Source: CAYTAU01 sp964442075 (lineage in GTDB: Bacteria; Bacteroidota; Bacteroidia; Bacteroidales; CAYTAU01). Taken from it: DNA of 64,000 nt. The stretch spans positions 32,311 to 96,310 of the forward strand of contig CAYTWH010000011.1 of assembly GCA_964442075.1 (NCBI GenBank), given 5' to 3'. A model generated the notes under the pieces. The model was given only the letters and a program-made list of their open reading frames with translations, was not told the DNA's origin and did no database searches. Positions 38,613 to 45,568 of this stretch are shown piece after piece. Numbering within the stretch: the stretch's first letter is position 1; every line of letters starts with the position of its first letter. Both the position numbers and the translations under genes were made by a program.

Positions 38613-39245
38613 TTATGTTTCTATTGGATCAATCCTTTCTGCTATTGCAATCAACTCACTCACAAGACTTTTAAGTTTGGAAACCGGTATATATGGGGAA
38701 AAGTTAAATCCATATTTCAAAGTACAGTATATGTCATTATTGCTAATATTTAACCCATCAAGTTTAAAAATCCATTTATAATAAAAGGAATTAAGTAAAG
38801 TAATTAATTCATGATTTTCGCTGATTTTACGTGCCATATCTTTATGTGATCGCTTCGTTTTAAAAGTCCAGTTAAATTTCCAATCAGGTGTTTTAAAATC
38901 AACTATGTTTTTGTCAAGTCTACGATGTGGCTTGGGCAATGATATGTGAAGACCTTTATAGGTATTTACAAAATCTACACTGATTAAGGAATCCATATGG
39001 TTGTCAGGTTTTACGCATATATTATGCCCATGTATGTTGCCATGAAGTTCTCCGAATTCCTTTAAAACATCCGATGGTTTATGTTTTAATCCTATTTCGG
39101 AAGCTATCTTAGGCAGTTTTGAAAATGACCATTTTCTTGCAATCCAATCAATTGAAAGAGCTTTAATCATCCAAAGAAGTACTATTGGGGAATAATTTGA
39201 TATAATAAGGACGGTATTTAGAATTTTTTTAATGAAAAACATCAT
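38613..39245 (-). CDS. Hypothetical protein with N-terminal membrane segment
   Basis: 210 residues. A hydrophobic segment covers residues 4-27 ('ILNTVLIISNYSPIVLLWMI'), the rest is mixed and soluble with 'FGELHGNIHGHNICVKPDN' and 'CTLKYGFNFSPYIPVSKLK'. I do not recognise a named family. Two adjacent ATGs; the first is 40 bases after the GTT box of site D. A partial SD (AAGGA) lies 10 bases before the first ATG. Confidence 0.6.
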   Translation of the reverse strand: MMFFIKKILNTVLIISNYSPIVLLWMIKALSIDWIARKWSFSKLPKIASEIGLKHKPSDVLKEFGELHGNIHGHNICVKPDNHMDSLISVDFVNTYKGLHISLPKPHRRLDKNIVDFKTPDWKFNWTFKTKRSHKDMARKISENHELITLLNSFYYKWIFKLDGLNISNNDIYCTLKYGFNFSPYIPVSKLKSLVSELIAIAERIDPIET

Positions 39246-39284
39246 GTGAATATCCTTTTTTTAAGTTTTATTTGTAACAATTTA

Positions 39285-39373
39285 AGCTAACGTTTGCATA
39301 TTAATAGTTGCCAAGTGCGGATTTCAAAACACCCAAAACATACTAAGTTATTGCGGGCTACACCATGTTATTT
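39285..39373 (-). other. attC-like site D (weak)
   Basis: Minus strand AAATAAC...GTTAGCT, 89 bases. It shares the 'AACA...GTGTAGC' 5' side with sites C, E, L, S2 and S3, but the inner complementary boxes are poor. Confidence 0.45.
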
Positions 39374-39472
39374 TTAAACATTTAACAAAATTAATAATAT
39401 TTATTGACTTTAAGTTTTATTATTCACTACACAAAAGGATTGACTTCCCCCAGAAAATCGGGGCAGGCTATC
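39367..39472. repeat. 106-bp direct repeat, copy 2
   Basis: Ungapped copy of 38429-38534 at an offset of 938 bases, again starting at the AAC box of an attC-like site (D). Confidence 0.9.
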
Positions 39473-39488
39473 GAACTTACGTTTTGTG

Positions 39489-39534
39489 CGGTAGCAGGGT
39501 ATTATTGGCACACCGACAACATGTCGGCGTAAGC
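39489..39534. repeat. Dispersed hairpin repeat 'ggcacaccgacaacatgtcgg', copy 2
   Basis: Related to 37243-37287; CCGACA-ACA-TGTCGG is a perfect hairpin. The 39246-39611 spacer contains site D, the 106-bp repeat, this repeat and a terminator, with no gene. Confidence 0.6.
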
Positions 39535-39554
39535 GGAGCCAATTATATAAAAAA

Positions 39555-39580
39555 TTAAGGCAGACCAAAGTCTGCCTTAA
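39555..39580 (-). terminator. Rho-independent terminator of the peroxiredoxin gene
   Basis: TTAAGGCAGAC-CAAA-GTCTGCCTTAA, an 11-bp perfect stem with a four-base loop, followed on the minus strand by a T-run. It lies 31 bases after the stop and ends transcription before attC-like site D. Confidence 0.85.
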
Positions 39581-39611
39581 TAAAATTATTTAAATAAGTT
39601 AATTATTTATT

Positions 39612-40328
39612 TTAATCAAAAGCCATATCTGTTTTCCATACTTTCCATACATTACCTACAAGGTCGGGTCCTGGTTTTAATACTTTTTTACCGGGCTTCC
39701 ATCCCGAAGGTACAGCTTTAGTTCCTTTTGACTCTCTAACAAGTTGGAATGCTTGAATTTGTCTTATTGATTCCATTACGTTTCTGCCCACAGGCGGAGT
39801 GAGTACCTCATATCCCTGAACATTGCCATCAGGGTCAATGATAAACCTGCCGCGTGTTTCAACACCAGCTTCATCATCATAAATTCCATAAATTGTTCCA
39901 ATCTTTCCTCCACTATCTGAAAGCATTGGATATGGAACGCCTCCTTTAACCATTTTGGATATTTCATTATCGTTCCACATTTTGTGTACAAACATGCTGT
40001 CAACACTCATCGACAACACTTCAACTCCGAGTTTTTGAAACTCTGAATACCTTTCAGCCACCGCTGATATTTCAGTAGCTCAAACAAAGGTAAAATCTCC
40101 TGGGTAAAAACACAGTACTACCCATTTTCCAATATAATCAGATAATTTTACATTAATAAATTTACCTAGATGATAACCTGACGCACTAAAGTCAGGTGCT
40201 TTTTTTCCAACTTTAATCATACTTTTTGTCTCCTTTTTTTCAGTTATTAATTCATTTGTTTGTTCTTTTTCCGGTTCTTCTACCGGTCCGCCAACAGGAC
40301 GTTCACATCCTTCTGTTTTTTCGGGCAT
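39612..40328 (-). CDS. Selenocysteine-containing peroxiredoxin (in-frame TGA at 40082-40080)
   Basis: 238 codons read through one TGA at codon 83. Upstream codes 'VVLCFYPGDFTFV', then TGA, then 'ATEISAVAERYSEF' in the same frame. In peroxiredoxins this position is the peroxidatic Cys (FTFVCATE), so the TGA replaces exactly the catalytic residue. A hairpin with a GGTG loop follows 17 bases later. Downstream 'GVETRGRFIIDPDGNVQGYE' and 'GRNVMESIRQIQAFQLV' complete the AhpC/Prx1 fold. The usual resolving Cys before 'PxGWKPG' is absent (here 'AVPSGWKPG'), so it would be a one-Sec enzyme reducing peroxides. An acidic 36-residue extension ('EKTEGCERPVGGPVEEPEK') precedes the domain. A strong SD (AAAGGAGGTTATATG) and higher G+C suggest transfer. 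No sel genes are in the window. Without Sec decoding only an inactive 82-residue fragment would be made. Confidence 0.85.
40043..40079 (-). promoter_or_regulatory. SECIS-like hairpin after the TGA of the peroxiredoxin
   Basis: On the minus strand, directly 3' of the TGA, TCAGC-GGTG-GCTGA forms a perfect 5-bp stem with a GGUG loop (40067-40054). Below it, CTGAAATA pairs with TATTCAG with one bulged A. The loop is 18-21 bases after the TGA, within the range known for bacterial SECIS elements read by SelB. Confidence 0.7.
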
Positions 40329-40446
40329 ATAACCTCCTTTTTCTAATTAATAATTTATACCTCCCAAAATTACAAAAAATATTTAAAATTTACAAATAAT
40401 TCTTTGAGATACCGTTTCTAATTTGTAGTTCCTTTATTCGCATTGC

Positions 40447-40510
40447 ACACAACTACTAGATAAAAAGCACTAGTGCCTGTTATCTACCTTATAGCTACAC
40501 TTTGTTATAT
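40447..40510 (-). other. attC-like site E
   Basis: Minus strand ATATAAC...GTTGTGT, 64 bases, with the same AGATAA..GCACTAGTGC..TTATCT core (40458-40485) as site C. It starts five bases after the stop of the flavoprotein gene; the next ATG (peroxiredoxin) is 119 bases on. Confidence 0.65.
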
Positions 40511-40515
40511 GCTGG

Positions 40516-41700
40516 CTATTTATTATTCAACTGATGTGCTAAATAAACACCTGTGCTTGCGCAAGCTTGAATTAAATAACCTCCAGTTGGCGCATCCCAG
40601 TCAAGCATTTCTCCAATGCAGAACTGGTTTTTTATTCTTTTTAATTCAAAATTGGAATCTACAGCATTTAAATTGATTCCTCCCGAAGTTGATATTGCCT
40701 CATCAATTGGGGCTGAATCGACAATTGTTAGTGGGAATTTTTTAATGAATTTAGACAAAGTATGAATGTCTAAAAACTCCTCTTTTGTCAGTGTTACTTT
40801 TATGAGTTCTATTACAACGCGGGGTAATTTTATTTTTTCCCTTAAGGTAATTGTTATGTTAGATTTTGAATGACTTATCTTTTCAGTTAGGATTGATAAA
40901 TTGTATGTTGGTTTAAAATCTGCATAAACCACAACTTCATTTTTTGAAGCTAAAATCGCTTGTATTTCGGGGCTTAATCCATAAATCGCATTACCCTCAA
41001 TTCCAAATTTTGTGATTACCGCTTCACCTTTATGAATTTTATTCTTTAATGAAATTGAAATATTTTTTAGAGGTTTACCTTCATTGTTTTGGATAAACTT
41101 TTCGTGCCATTTAATCTTATAAGCACAATTTGAAGCTCTAAATGGCAATGTGTCAATTCCCTTTTTAGTAAATACATTTAACCAAGAACCATCGGACCCA
41201 GTTACTTTCCAACTTGAACCACCTAAGGCAAAAACGGTATAGTCCGACTTTATAATTTCCTTAGAATTGAATTCTAAAGAATTTTCTTTATCCCAATTTG
41301 TGAAGGTCTTGTTGAATTCAAATTTTACATTTTTTTCTACCAAATGCGCTTCTATGCATTTCAAAACATCAATGGGCTTGATCCCCTTTTCAGGGAAAAC
41401 CCTTCCACTACTACCAACAAAAGTCGGAATCCCCAATCTTAACAACCATGTTCTTAAAGCAGCATTGCTAAAATTATCTAAAGCCTTATCTAGAAATGAA
41501 GCCGGAGTATATTTAGATTTGAAACTAGAAAGTTCTTCAGAATTTGTAAGGTTGAAGCCCCCATCACCAGCTACTAAAAATTTACGTCCGAGAGAAGTAT
41601 TTTTTTCAAAAATGGTAACATTATAAATATCAGTATTTAAAAATGCAGCTAGAAACAAACCTGCTGTTCCTCCACCTATGATTGCCACCTTTTTTTTCAT
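40516..41700 (-). CDS. HI0933-type FAD-dependent oxidoreductase
   Basis: 394 residues. Rossmann motif 'VAIIGGGTAGLFLAAFL' at the N-terminus, 'LGRKFLVAGDGGFNLTNSEE' typical of the HI0933/BaiN-like family, 'VFALGGSSWKVTGSDGSWL' and the C-terminal 'QFCIGEMLDWDAPTGGYLIQ' that closes the FAD site. Substrate unknown. It lies in the cassette array between sites F and E, with a 177-base leader that shows no other gene. Confidence 0.85.
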   Translation of the reverse strand: MKKKVAIIGGGTAGLFLAAFLNTDIYNVTIFEKNTSLGRKFLVAGDGGFNLTNSEELSSFKSKYTPASFLDKALDNFSNAALRTWLLRLGIPTFVGSSGRVFPEKGIKPIDVLKCIEAHLVEKNVKFEFNKTFTNWDKENSLEFNSKEIIKSDYTVFALGGSSWKVTGSDGSWLNVFTKKGIDTLPFRASNCAYKIKWHEKFIQNNEGKPLKNISISLKNKIHKGEAVITKFGIEGNAIYGLSPEIQAILASKNEVVVYADFKPTYNLSILTEKISHSKSNITITLREKIKLPRVVIELIKVTLTKEEFLDIHTLSKFIKKFPLTIVDSAPIDEAISTSGGINLNAVDSNFELKRIKNQFCIGEMLDWDAPTGGYLIQACASTGVYLAHQLNNK

Positions 41701-41877
41701 AGGTCAAAGGTTGTTGTTTATTTGATAGTTGCCAATTTTTTTTGCGAAATTTTCATCTTCTGGAGATTGAAGCGTAAGTTGAATTTTTACTTAATGTAGT
41801 CCGTTGCATATTTTATCATTGTACTCATTCGTGAATTGTGAGGTATAAAGCTTACACTTTTTCGGGAACATGCTTGC

Positions 41878-41928
41878 AGATAACATTTAGCTAAACTACG
41901 TTTTTATGCTGTTTAGGTTCTGTTGGCA
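41878..41928 (-). other. attC-like site F
   Basis: Minus strand TGCCAAC-AGAAC-CTAAAC...GTTTAG-CTAAAT-GTTATCT, 51 bases. The inner 6-bp boxes are perfect. The last residues and stop codon of the small membrane protein gene lie inside the site. Confidence 0.65.
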
Positions 41929-42167
41929 TTCTGTGGTTTTCTTTTAATAATTATTCTAGTTAGAAATATTCCCGTCAAAACCAATCCTAATAATGCAAGA
42001 AATCCATACACTACTTTAGCTTGTTCATGATATACCACACTCTCTTCAGGAGAAAAACAGAGTCCTTCCGAATTATAGTCGAGATTCACCCTTTGAATGT
42101 AAATCCAAATAAATAAAGAAGTTAATAATCCCATTATTATGGTCAATATGTAGTTTATATATTTCAA
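41913..42167 (-). CDS. Small membrane protein
   Basis: 84 residues with two predicted membrane helices (3-20 and 50-72) and a basic tail 'RIIIKRKPQNANRT'. Start is TTG at 42167, 19 bases after the GTT box of site G, as for its neighbours; an ATG at 42134 is an alternative. The final codons AAT-GCC-AAC-AGA-ACC-TAA are part of attC-like site F. No family recognised. Confidence 0.55.
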   Translation of the reverse strand: MKYINYILTIIMGLLTSLFIWIYIQRVNLDYNSEGLCFSPEESVVYHEQAKVVYGFLALLGLVLTGIFLTRIIIKRKPQNANRT

Positions 42168-42185
42168 TTAAAATTTCTTTATTAT

Positions 42186-42256
42186 TGCTAACGATCGCAG
42201 CTAAAACATCGGTGCTGTCCCGAATAGCAACACTGGGTTCTGAGCTGTTGTTGTAG
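42186..42256 (-). other. attC-like site G
   Basis: Minus strand CTACAAC-AA-CAGCT...AGCTG-CGATC-GTTAGCA, 71 bases. Inner 5-bp boxes are perfect; the preceding stop is seven bases away. Confidence 0.6.
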
Positions 42257-42263
42257 CCAGCAA

Positions 42264-42665
42264 TTAGTCACCAGTTTTATTTATTTTTTCCTTCTCATAT
42301 TTTAGTTTGGGTAATTCCATTGGATGTTCATGCCAGATCATTTCTGAGTCTCCTGTTTTTTTATTCAGTTTATAACACTCCGCACCACCGGTAAAACCGA
42401 TTGCATCAGGATGTTCAACTGTTAGTTCATAGTAATTTTGAAATTCAACAACTGAAATAAGATCGTCTGTATGATAATTTTTCCTAAACTCAATTAACAT
42501 AATTTGTTGCTGTTTGTTGCTTTCCTTTAATTTTATTGCTTCTTCGAGAGTAATTGATCTATTTACCATTGTATCGGTTTTAGTTTGAACATCCAAATCA
42601 TTTTGAGCTTGTACGCTAAAACTCAAGAAAATTAATAGAATCATAAAATGTATTTGTTTAATCAT
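42264..42665 (-). CDS. Secreted hypothetical protein
   Basis: 133 residues with a signal peptide ending 'FLSFSVQAQN'. The mature part has 'ITLEEAIKLKESNKQQQIML' and 'AECYKLNKKTGDSEMIWHEH'. No family recognised. ATG is 19 bases after the GTT box of site H and the stop lies seven bases before site G. Confidence 0.6.
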   Translation of the reverse strand: MIKQIHFMILLIFLSFSVQAQNDLDVQTKTDTMVNRSITLEEAIKLKESNKQQQIMLIEFRKNYHTDDLISVVEFQNYYELTVEHPDAIGFTGGAECYKLNKKTGDSEMIWHEHPMELPKLKYEKEKINKTGD

Positions 42666-42683
42666 CGTATTTGTTTTTATTGA

Positions 42684-42734
42684 CTACAACGTCCCCAATA
42701 GAAGGCGTTTAATGCAGTTTAGGTTTTATTGTGC
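42684..42734 (-). other. attC-like site H
   Basis: Minus strand GCACAAT...GTTGTAG, 51 bases, adjoining the RsgA stop codon. It is a degenerate relative of site K ('CCTAAA..GCATTAAA..CGC..TTCTATTGGGG'). The AAC box has become AAT. Confidence 0.5.
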
Positions 42735-43802
42735 TTAGTGCTTATTTGATTTTTTTGTATTCTTATAGTGTTTTATCATTTTTCCGAAATCTTTGTCTTT
42801 TTTACGTTTTTCAGCAACAGTCGATTCAAAATGTTCTTTTTCCTTCTCCATTTTCAGATAGTTTTCATAAGAGTTTCCGTCAATTTCTCCTTTGCTTAGA
42901 GCTTCTATAACGGCACAGTCAATTTCTGTTGTATGTGTACAATCTTTGAATTTGCAATTTTTGGATAGCTGGACTATTGTTTCAAATGTCTTCTCCAATC
43001 CACCAGTTGAATCTGCAATCCCCACTTCTCTCATTCCAGGATTATCAATTATAATTCCGCCATTTTCAAGTATTAGCAATTCTCGGTGGCTTGTAATGTG
43101 TCGTCCTTTGTTTGTGCTTGCACTTATCGTGTTTGTTTTCATCTGTTTTTTACCTGAAAGCTTGTTTAAAAGAGTAGATTTTCCTACTCCAGACGAACCT
43201 AACAAACAGTAAGTTTTGCCCTTTTCTATCCACTTTTTTAGACCTTCGATTCCTTTATGGGATTCATTGCTAATTGCAACTACTGGAATTTGCTTTACTC
43301 TTTCTTGAACTTTAAAAATCAGATTGGATAATTCAGTCTCATTTATCAAGTCAATTTTGTTTAGAATGATAATCGGTTTAACATTTGATGCATTACAAAT
43401 TGTTAGATACCTTTCTATTCGGTTGATATTAAAATCCCAATCAACTGCCTGTACAATAAAAGCAAAGTCAATATTTGTTGCTATTATTTGTTTCTCACCT
43501 TGCTTGCCAACCGCTTGCCTTTCAATGATCGTCCTTCTCGGGAAAATAGAATGAATAAGTACTTTATTTTCATCATAGTCAGAAATGGCTACCCAATCTC
43601 CAACAGCAGGGAAATCCGACCTTTTGTGTGCGGCAAATCTTAAATTCCCAATTATCTCGGCATCATATTCATTCTCAACAGTTTTTACAGCATACCTTTC
43701 CTTATGTTCTAAAATAACACGTCCTACTCCAAACAAATCAAGGTGTTGGTCTTTTCTGTAATCTTCTAAATCTTCGTTATATCCTAAATCTTCAAGTGTC
43801 AT
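42735..43802 (-). CDS. rsgA: Ribosome small subunit-dependent GTPase A
   Basis: 355 residues from the ATG at 43802, preceded by AGGAG six bases upstream. It is a circularly permuted GTPase: OB-fold N-terminus, G4 'IILNKIDLI', G5 region, then G1 'LLGSSGVGKSTLLNKLSG', G3 'IIDNPGMREVGI', and a zinc-knuckle 'CKFKDCTHTTEIDC'. It helps mature the 30S subunit. RsgA is usually a core chromosomal gene, so its presence as a single gene between attC-like sites S4 and H suggests an additional copy. The frame upstream of the ATG belongs to the spacer. Confidence 0.93.
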   Translation of the reverse strand: MTLEDLGYNEDLEDYRKDQHLDLFGVGRVILEHKERYAVKTVENEYDAEIIGNLRFAAHKRSDFPAVGDWVAISDYDENKVLIHSIFPRRTIIERQAVGKQGEKQIIATNIDFAFIVQAVDWDFNINRIERYLTICNASNVKPIIILNKIDLINETELSNLIFKVQERVKQIPVVAISNESHKGIEGLKKWIEKGKTYCLLGSSGVGKSTLLNKLSGKKQMKTNTISASTNKGRHITSHRELLILENGGIIIDNPGMREVGIADSTGGLEKTFETIVQLSKNCKFKDCTHTTEIDCAVIEALSKGEIDGNSYENYLKMEKEKEHFESTVAEKRKKDKDFGKMIKHYKNTKKSNKH

Positions 43803-43820
43803 TTTTTTCTCCTGTATTAA

Positions 43821-43933
43821 GCACAACGTTTTGAATATGGTACATTTGGCATTTCGCTGCTACTAAGTTTATTTATTGCTATCATTTTCATTATTAATAC
43901 TATCTGTCAAGTGCACTATATTCTTTGTTAGCA
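43821..43933 (-). other. attC-like site S4
   Basis: Minus strand TGCTAAC-AAA-GAATATAGTGCA...TGTACCATATTC-AAAAC-GTTGTGC, 113 bases. The inner 12-bp boxes match at ten positions. ATG of rsgA follows 19 bases later. Confidence 0.7.
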
Positions 43934-43940
43934 ACTGTTA

Positions 43941-45215
43941 TCATCGCATTATTATTAATTTAGAAGTTCTACACAGCCCTTTTGTAATCGTTATTTGCAT
44001 ATAATATATTCCCGAAGGACACAAGCCTCCTTTTTCATTAGAGCCATTCCATTGAACTGTATGTATTCCAGAAAATAAGTGCTGATTACTATATAATGAA
44101 CAAACTATATCTCCCTGCAAATTATAGATATTAATTTTGACTTTGTCATTTTGAAATAACTGAAAATCTATTGAAACAGAGGTGTTAAATGGGTTTGGAT
44201 ACATATTAATATTTATATTTATTTCCTCTGAATTATTTAAATCAATAGTTCCAGTAATTGGATTTCTACAATGAGTATTAAAAAAACTCCAAATTTCGTT
44301 TGATCCGTTAATATCTTTGTTGCAATTCCCAGTTAATGGTACATGCAATGTATCGTTTTCTTGTGGCCAAGTGTGTCCTCCATTATTTATTTTATAAAAT
44401 ACAATTTCAACTGAATCTTGACAATCACTATAAGTATATTTAGTAACAGTAGAAAAATCTAACAGTACAATATTAGGTATCGAAATCGAGTCAATTGTAG
44501 GTATACATAAGTTATGATTACACCATAGGGTGATGATAGAATCTGTAGATATATTACTTCCTTGTGCCAAACCTGTTCCTCCCAAATAGACAGGTGTAAT
44601 AGGATCATTTGTTCCATTCATGAATAAAACGGAAACAGGATTTGTAGGATTAAAACCTAAAACAAGACTATCGGGAAATGCTGCTGCAACAGATGCAACG
44701 GCAGCAAATTTATTAGATAATTCACTTGCCAATCTTTGGCACATCATTCCTCCATTTGATATTCCTGTAGCAAAAATACAAGAACTCTGAATATTATAAT
44801 ATAAGGATAAAGTATCAATTAATTTGTCAATAAAATCTACGTCATCAATTCCTAGTGAATCTGGCAACAATACCATTCTACCATCAGCCCAATGATGCCC
44901 GGGAAGTCCGCCAAAATTGAGACCTGTATATATACCCTCGGGATAAACAACAATAAAATTTGCTGTATCGGCAGTATGATTAAATTGAGTATAGGCAGAC
45001 ATATATTCTGCATTTCCGCCACCACCATGTAATACAAAAACTAAAGGATAGCTTTCTAAGGGACTGTATGAAGATGGTAAATGAGTTTGATAAGTTCTAT
45101 ATAAACCATCATGATATATTGAGTCGGAAATATTTTGAGAAAAGGAATTATAATTTGAGAATATCAAAAATATTATTATTGTCAGAGATTCAACATATAG
45201 CGGCCTTATTTTCAT
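43941..45215 (-). CDS. PHB depolymerase-like esterase with T9SS sorting domain
   Basis: 424 residues. Signal peptide, then an alpha/beta hydrolase of the polyhydroxybutyrate depolymerase/LpqC type: 'YPLVFVLHGGGGNAEYM' oxyanion region, 'ATGISNGGMMCQRLAS' with the nucleophile Ser, 'LFMNGTNDPITPVYLGG' with the Asp, and 'NNGGHTWPQ' with the His. Residues 340-424 form a T9SS type A tail ('MYPNPFNTSVSIDFQLFQN' ... 'KLIIMR'). It should be a surface or secreted esterase, acting on feruloyl, acetyl-xylan or polyester substrates. Cassette position: ATG 26 bases after site S3, stop seven bases before site S4. Confidence 0.88.
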   Translation of the reverse strand: MKIRPLYVESLTIIIFLIFSNYNSFSQNISDSIYHDGLYRTYQTHLPSSYSPLESYPLVFVLHGGGGNAEYMSAYTQFNHTADTANFIVVYPEGIYTGLNFGGLPGHHWADGRMVLLPDSLGIDDVDFIDKLIDTLSLYYNIQSSCIFATGISNGGMMCQRLASELSNKFAAVASVAAAFPDSLVLGFNPTNPVSVLFMNGTNDPITPVYLGGTGLAQGSNISTDSIITLWCNHNLCIPTIDSISIPNIVLLDFSTVTKYTYSDCQDSVEIVFYKINNGGHTWPQENDTLHVPLTGNCNKDINGSNEIWSFFNTHCRNPITGTIDLNNSEEINININMYPNPFNTSVSIDFQLFQNDKVKINIYNLQGDIVCSLYSNQHLFSGIHTVQWNGSNEKGGLCPSGIYYMQITITKGLCRTSKLIIMR

Positions 45216-45240
45216 TTTTTTTGTATTTATTATTAATAGT

Positions 45241-45298
45241 TGCTAACACGCATATATCATCAATGATGATATATCTACTATAGCTACAGGTGCTTATT
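45241..45298 (-). other. attC-like site S3
   Basis: Minus strand ATAAGC...GTTAGCA, 58 bases, with ATATATCATCA/TGATGATATAT as an 11-bp inner hairpin and the shared 'TGTAGCTATAGTAG' side. The AAC box has changed to AGC. Confidence 0.5.
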
Positions 45299-45412
45299 TT
45301 ACAAAAATAAACAAAAAAGGAGAGAACTCTCCTTTTAAATTTATAATTTGTTTATCCGCTTAGCTGTTTATAACAGCTAAGCGGGTTTTTCAAATAATTT
45401 TAGGCATTTCTT
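45276..45412. repeat. Array leader repeat, copy 1
   Basis: About 137 bases matching 47873-48008. It holds the half of the attC-like site, the AAAAGGAGA/TCTCCTTTT hairpin and a 13-bp hairpin CCGCTTAGCTGTT-TAT-AACAGCTAAGCGG (45356-45384). Confidence 0.85.
45315..45336 (-). terminator. Terminator-like hairpin AAAAGGAGA-GAAC-TCTCCTTTT
   Basis: A 9-bp perfect stem followed by a T-rich stretch on the minus strand. The same hairpin occurs at 47911-47932 and 63902-63923. Confidence 0.65.
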
Positions 45413-45420
45413 TTCTAATA

Positions 45421-45463
45421 CTACTCAATTTTACACTTATACAATTTCATTAAATCTAAGATA
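45421..45463 (-). repeat. Duplicated 3' end of the CarboxypepD_reg gene
   Basis: 43 bases identical, except one, to 48865-48907, the last codons and stop of the gene at 48865-50109. The copy starts exactly at the stop codon and lies eight bases from the leader repeat. The rest of the 45216-45568 spacer is AT-rich, with an AAC-type box (TGCCAAC, minus) at 45510-45516 that may be the start of a truncated attC-like site. Confidence 0.85.
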
Positions 45464-45568
45464 ACAATCCTTGAATTCACTACTACCTCGGCTATTATTT
45501 TCACACATTGTTGGCAGCTTTATATTGTTGTTTTTCCTTTACATTTGATTTAAATTCCTATTACTAGT

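Noticed and set aside
40061..40328. Two separate genes or a frameshift in the peroxiredoxin
   Set aside because: The two halves are in the same frame, only a TGA intervenes, and the second half would start with GTG in the middle of the fold, after the active site.
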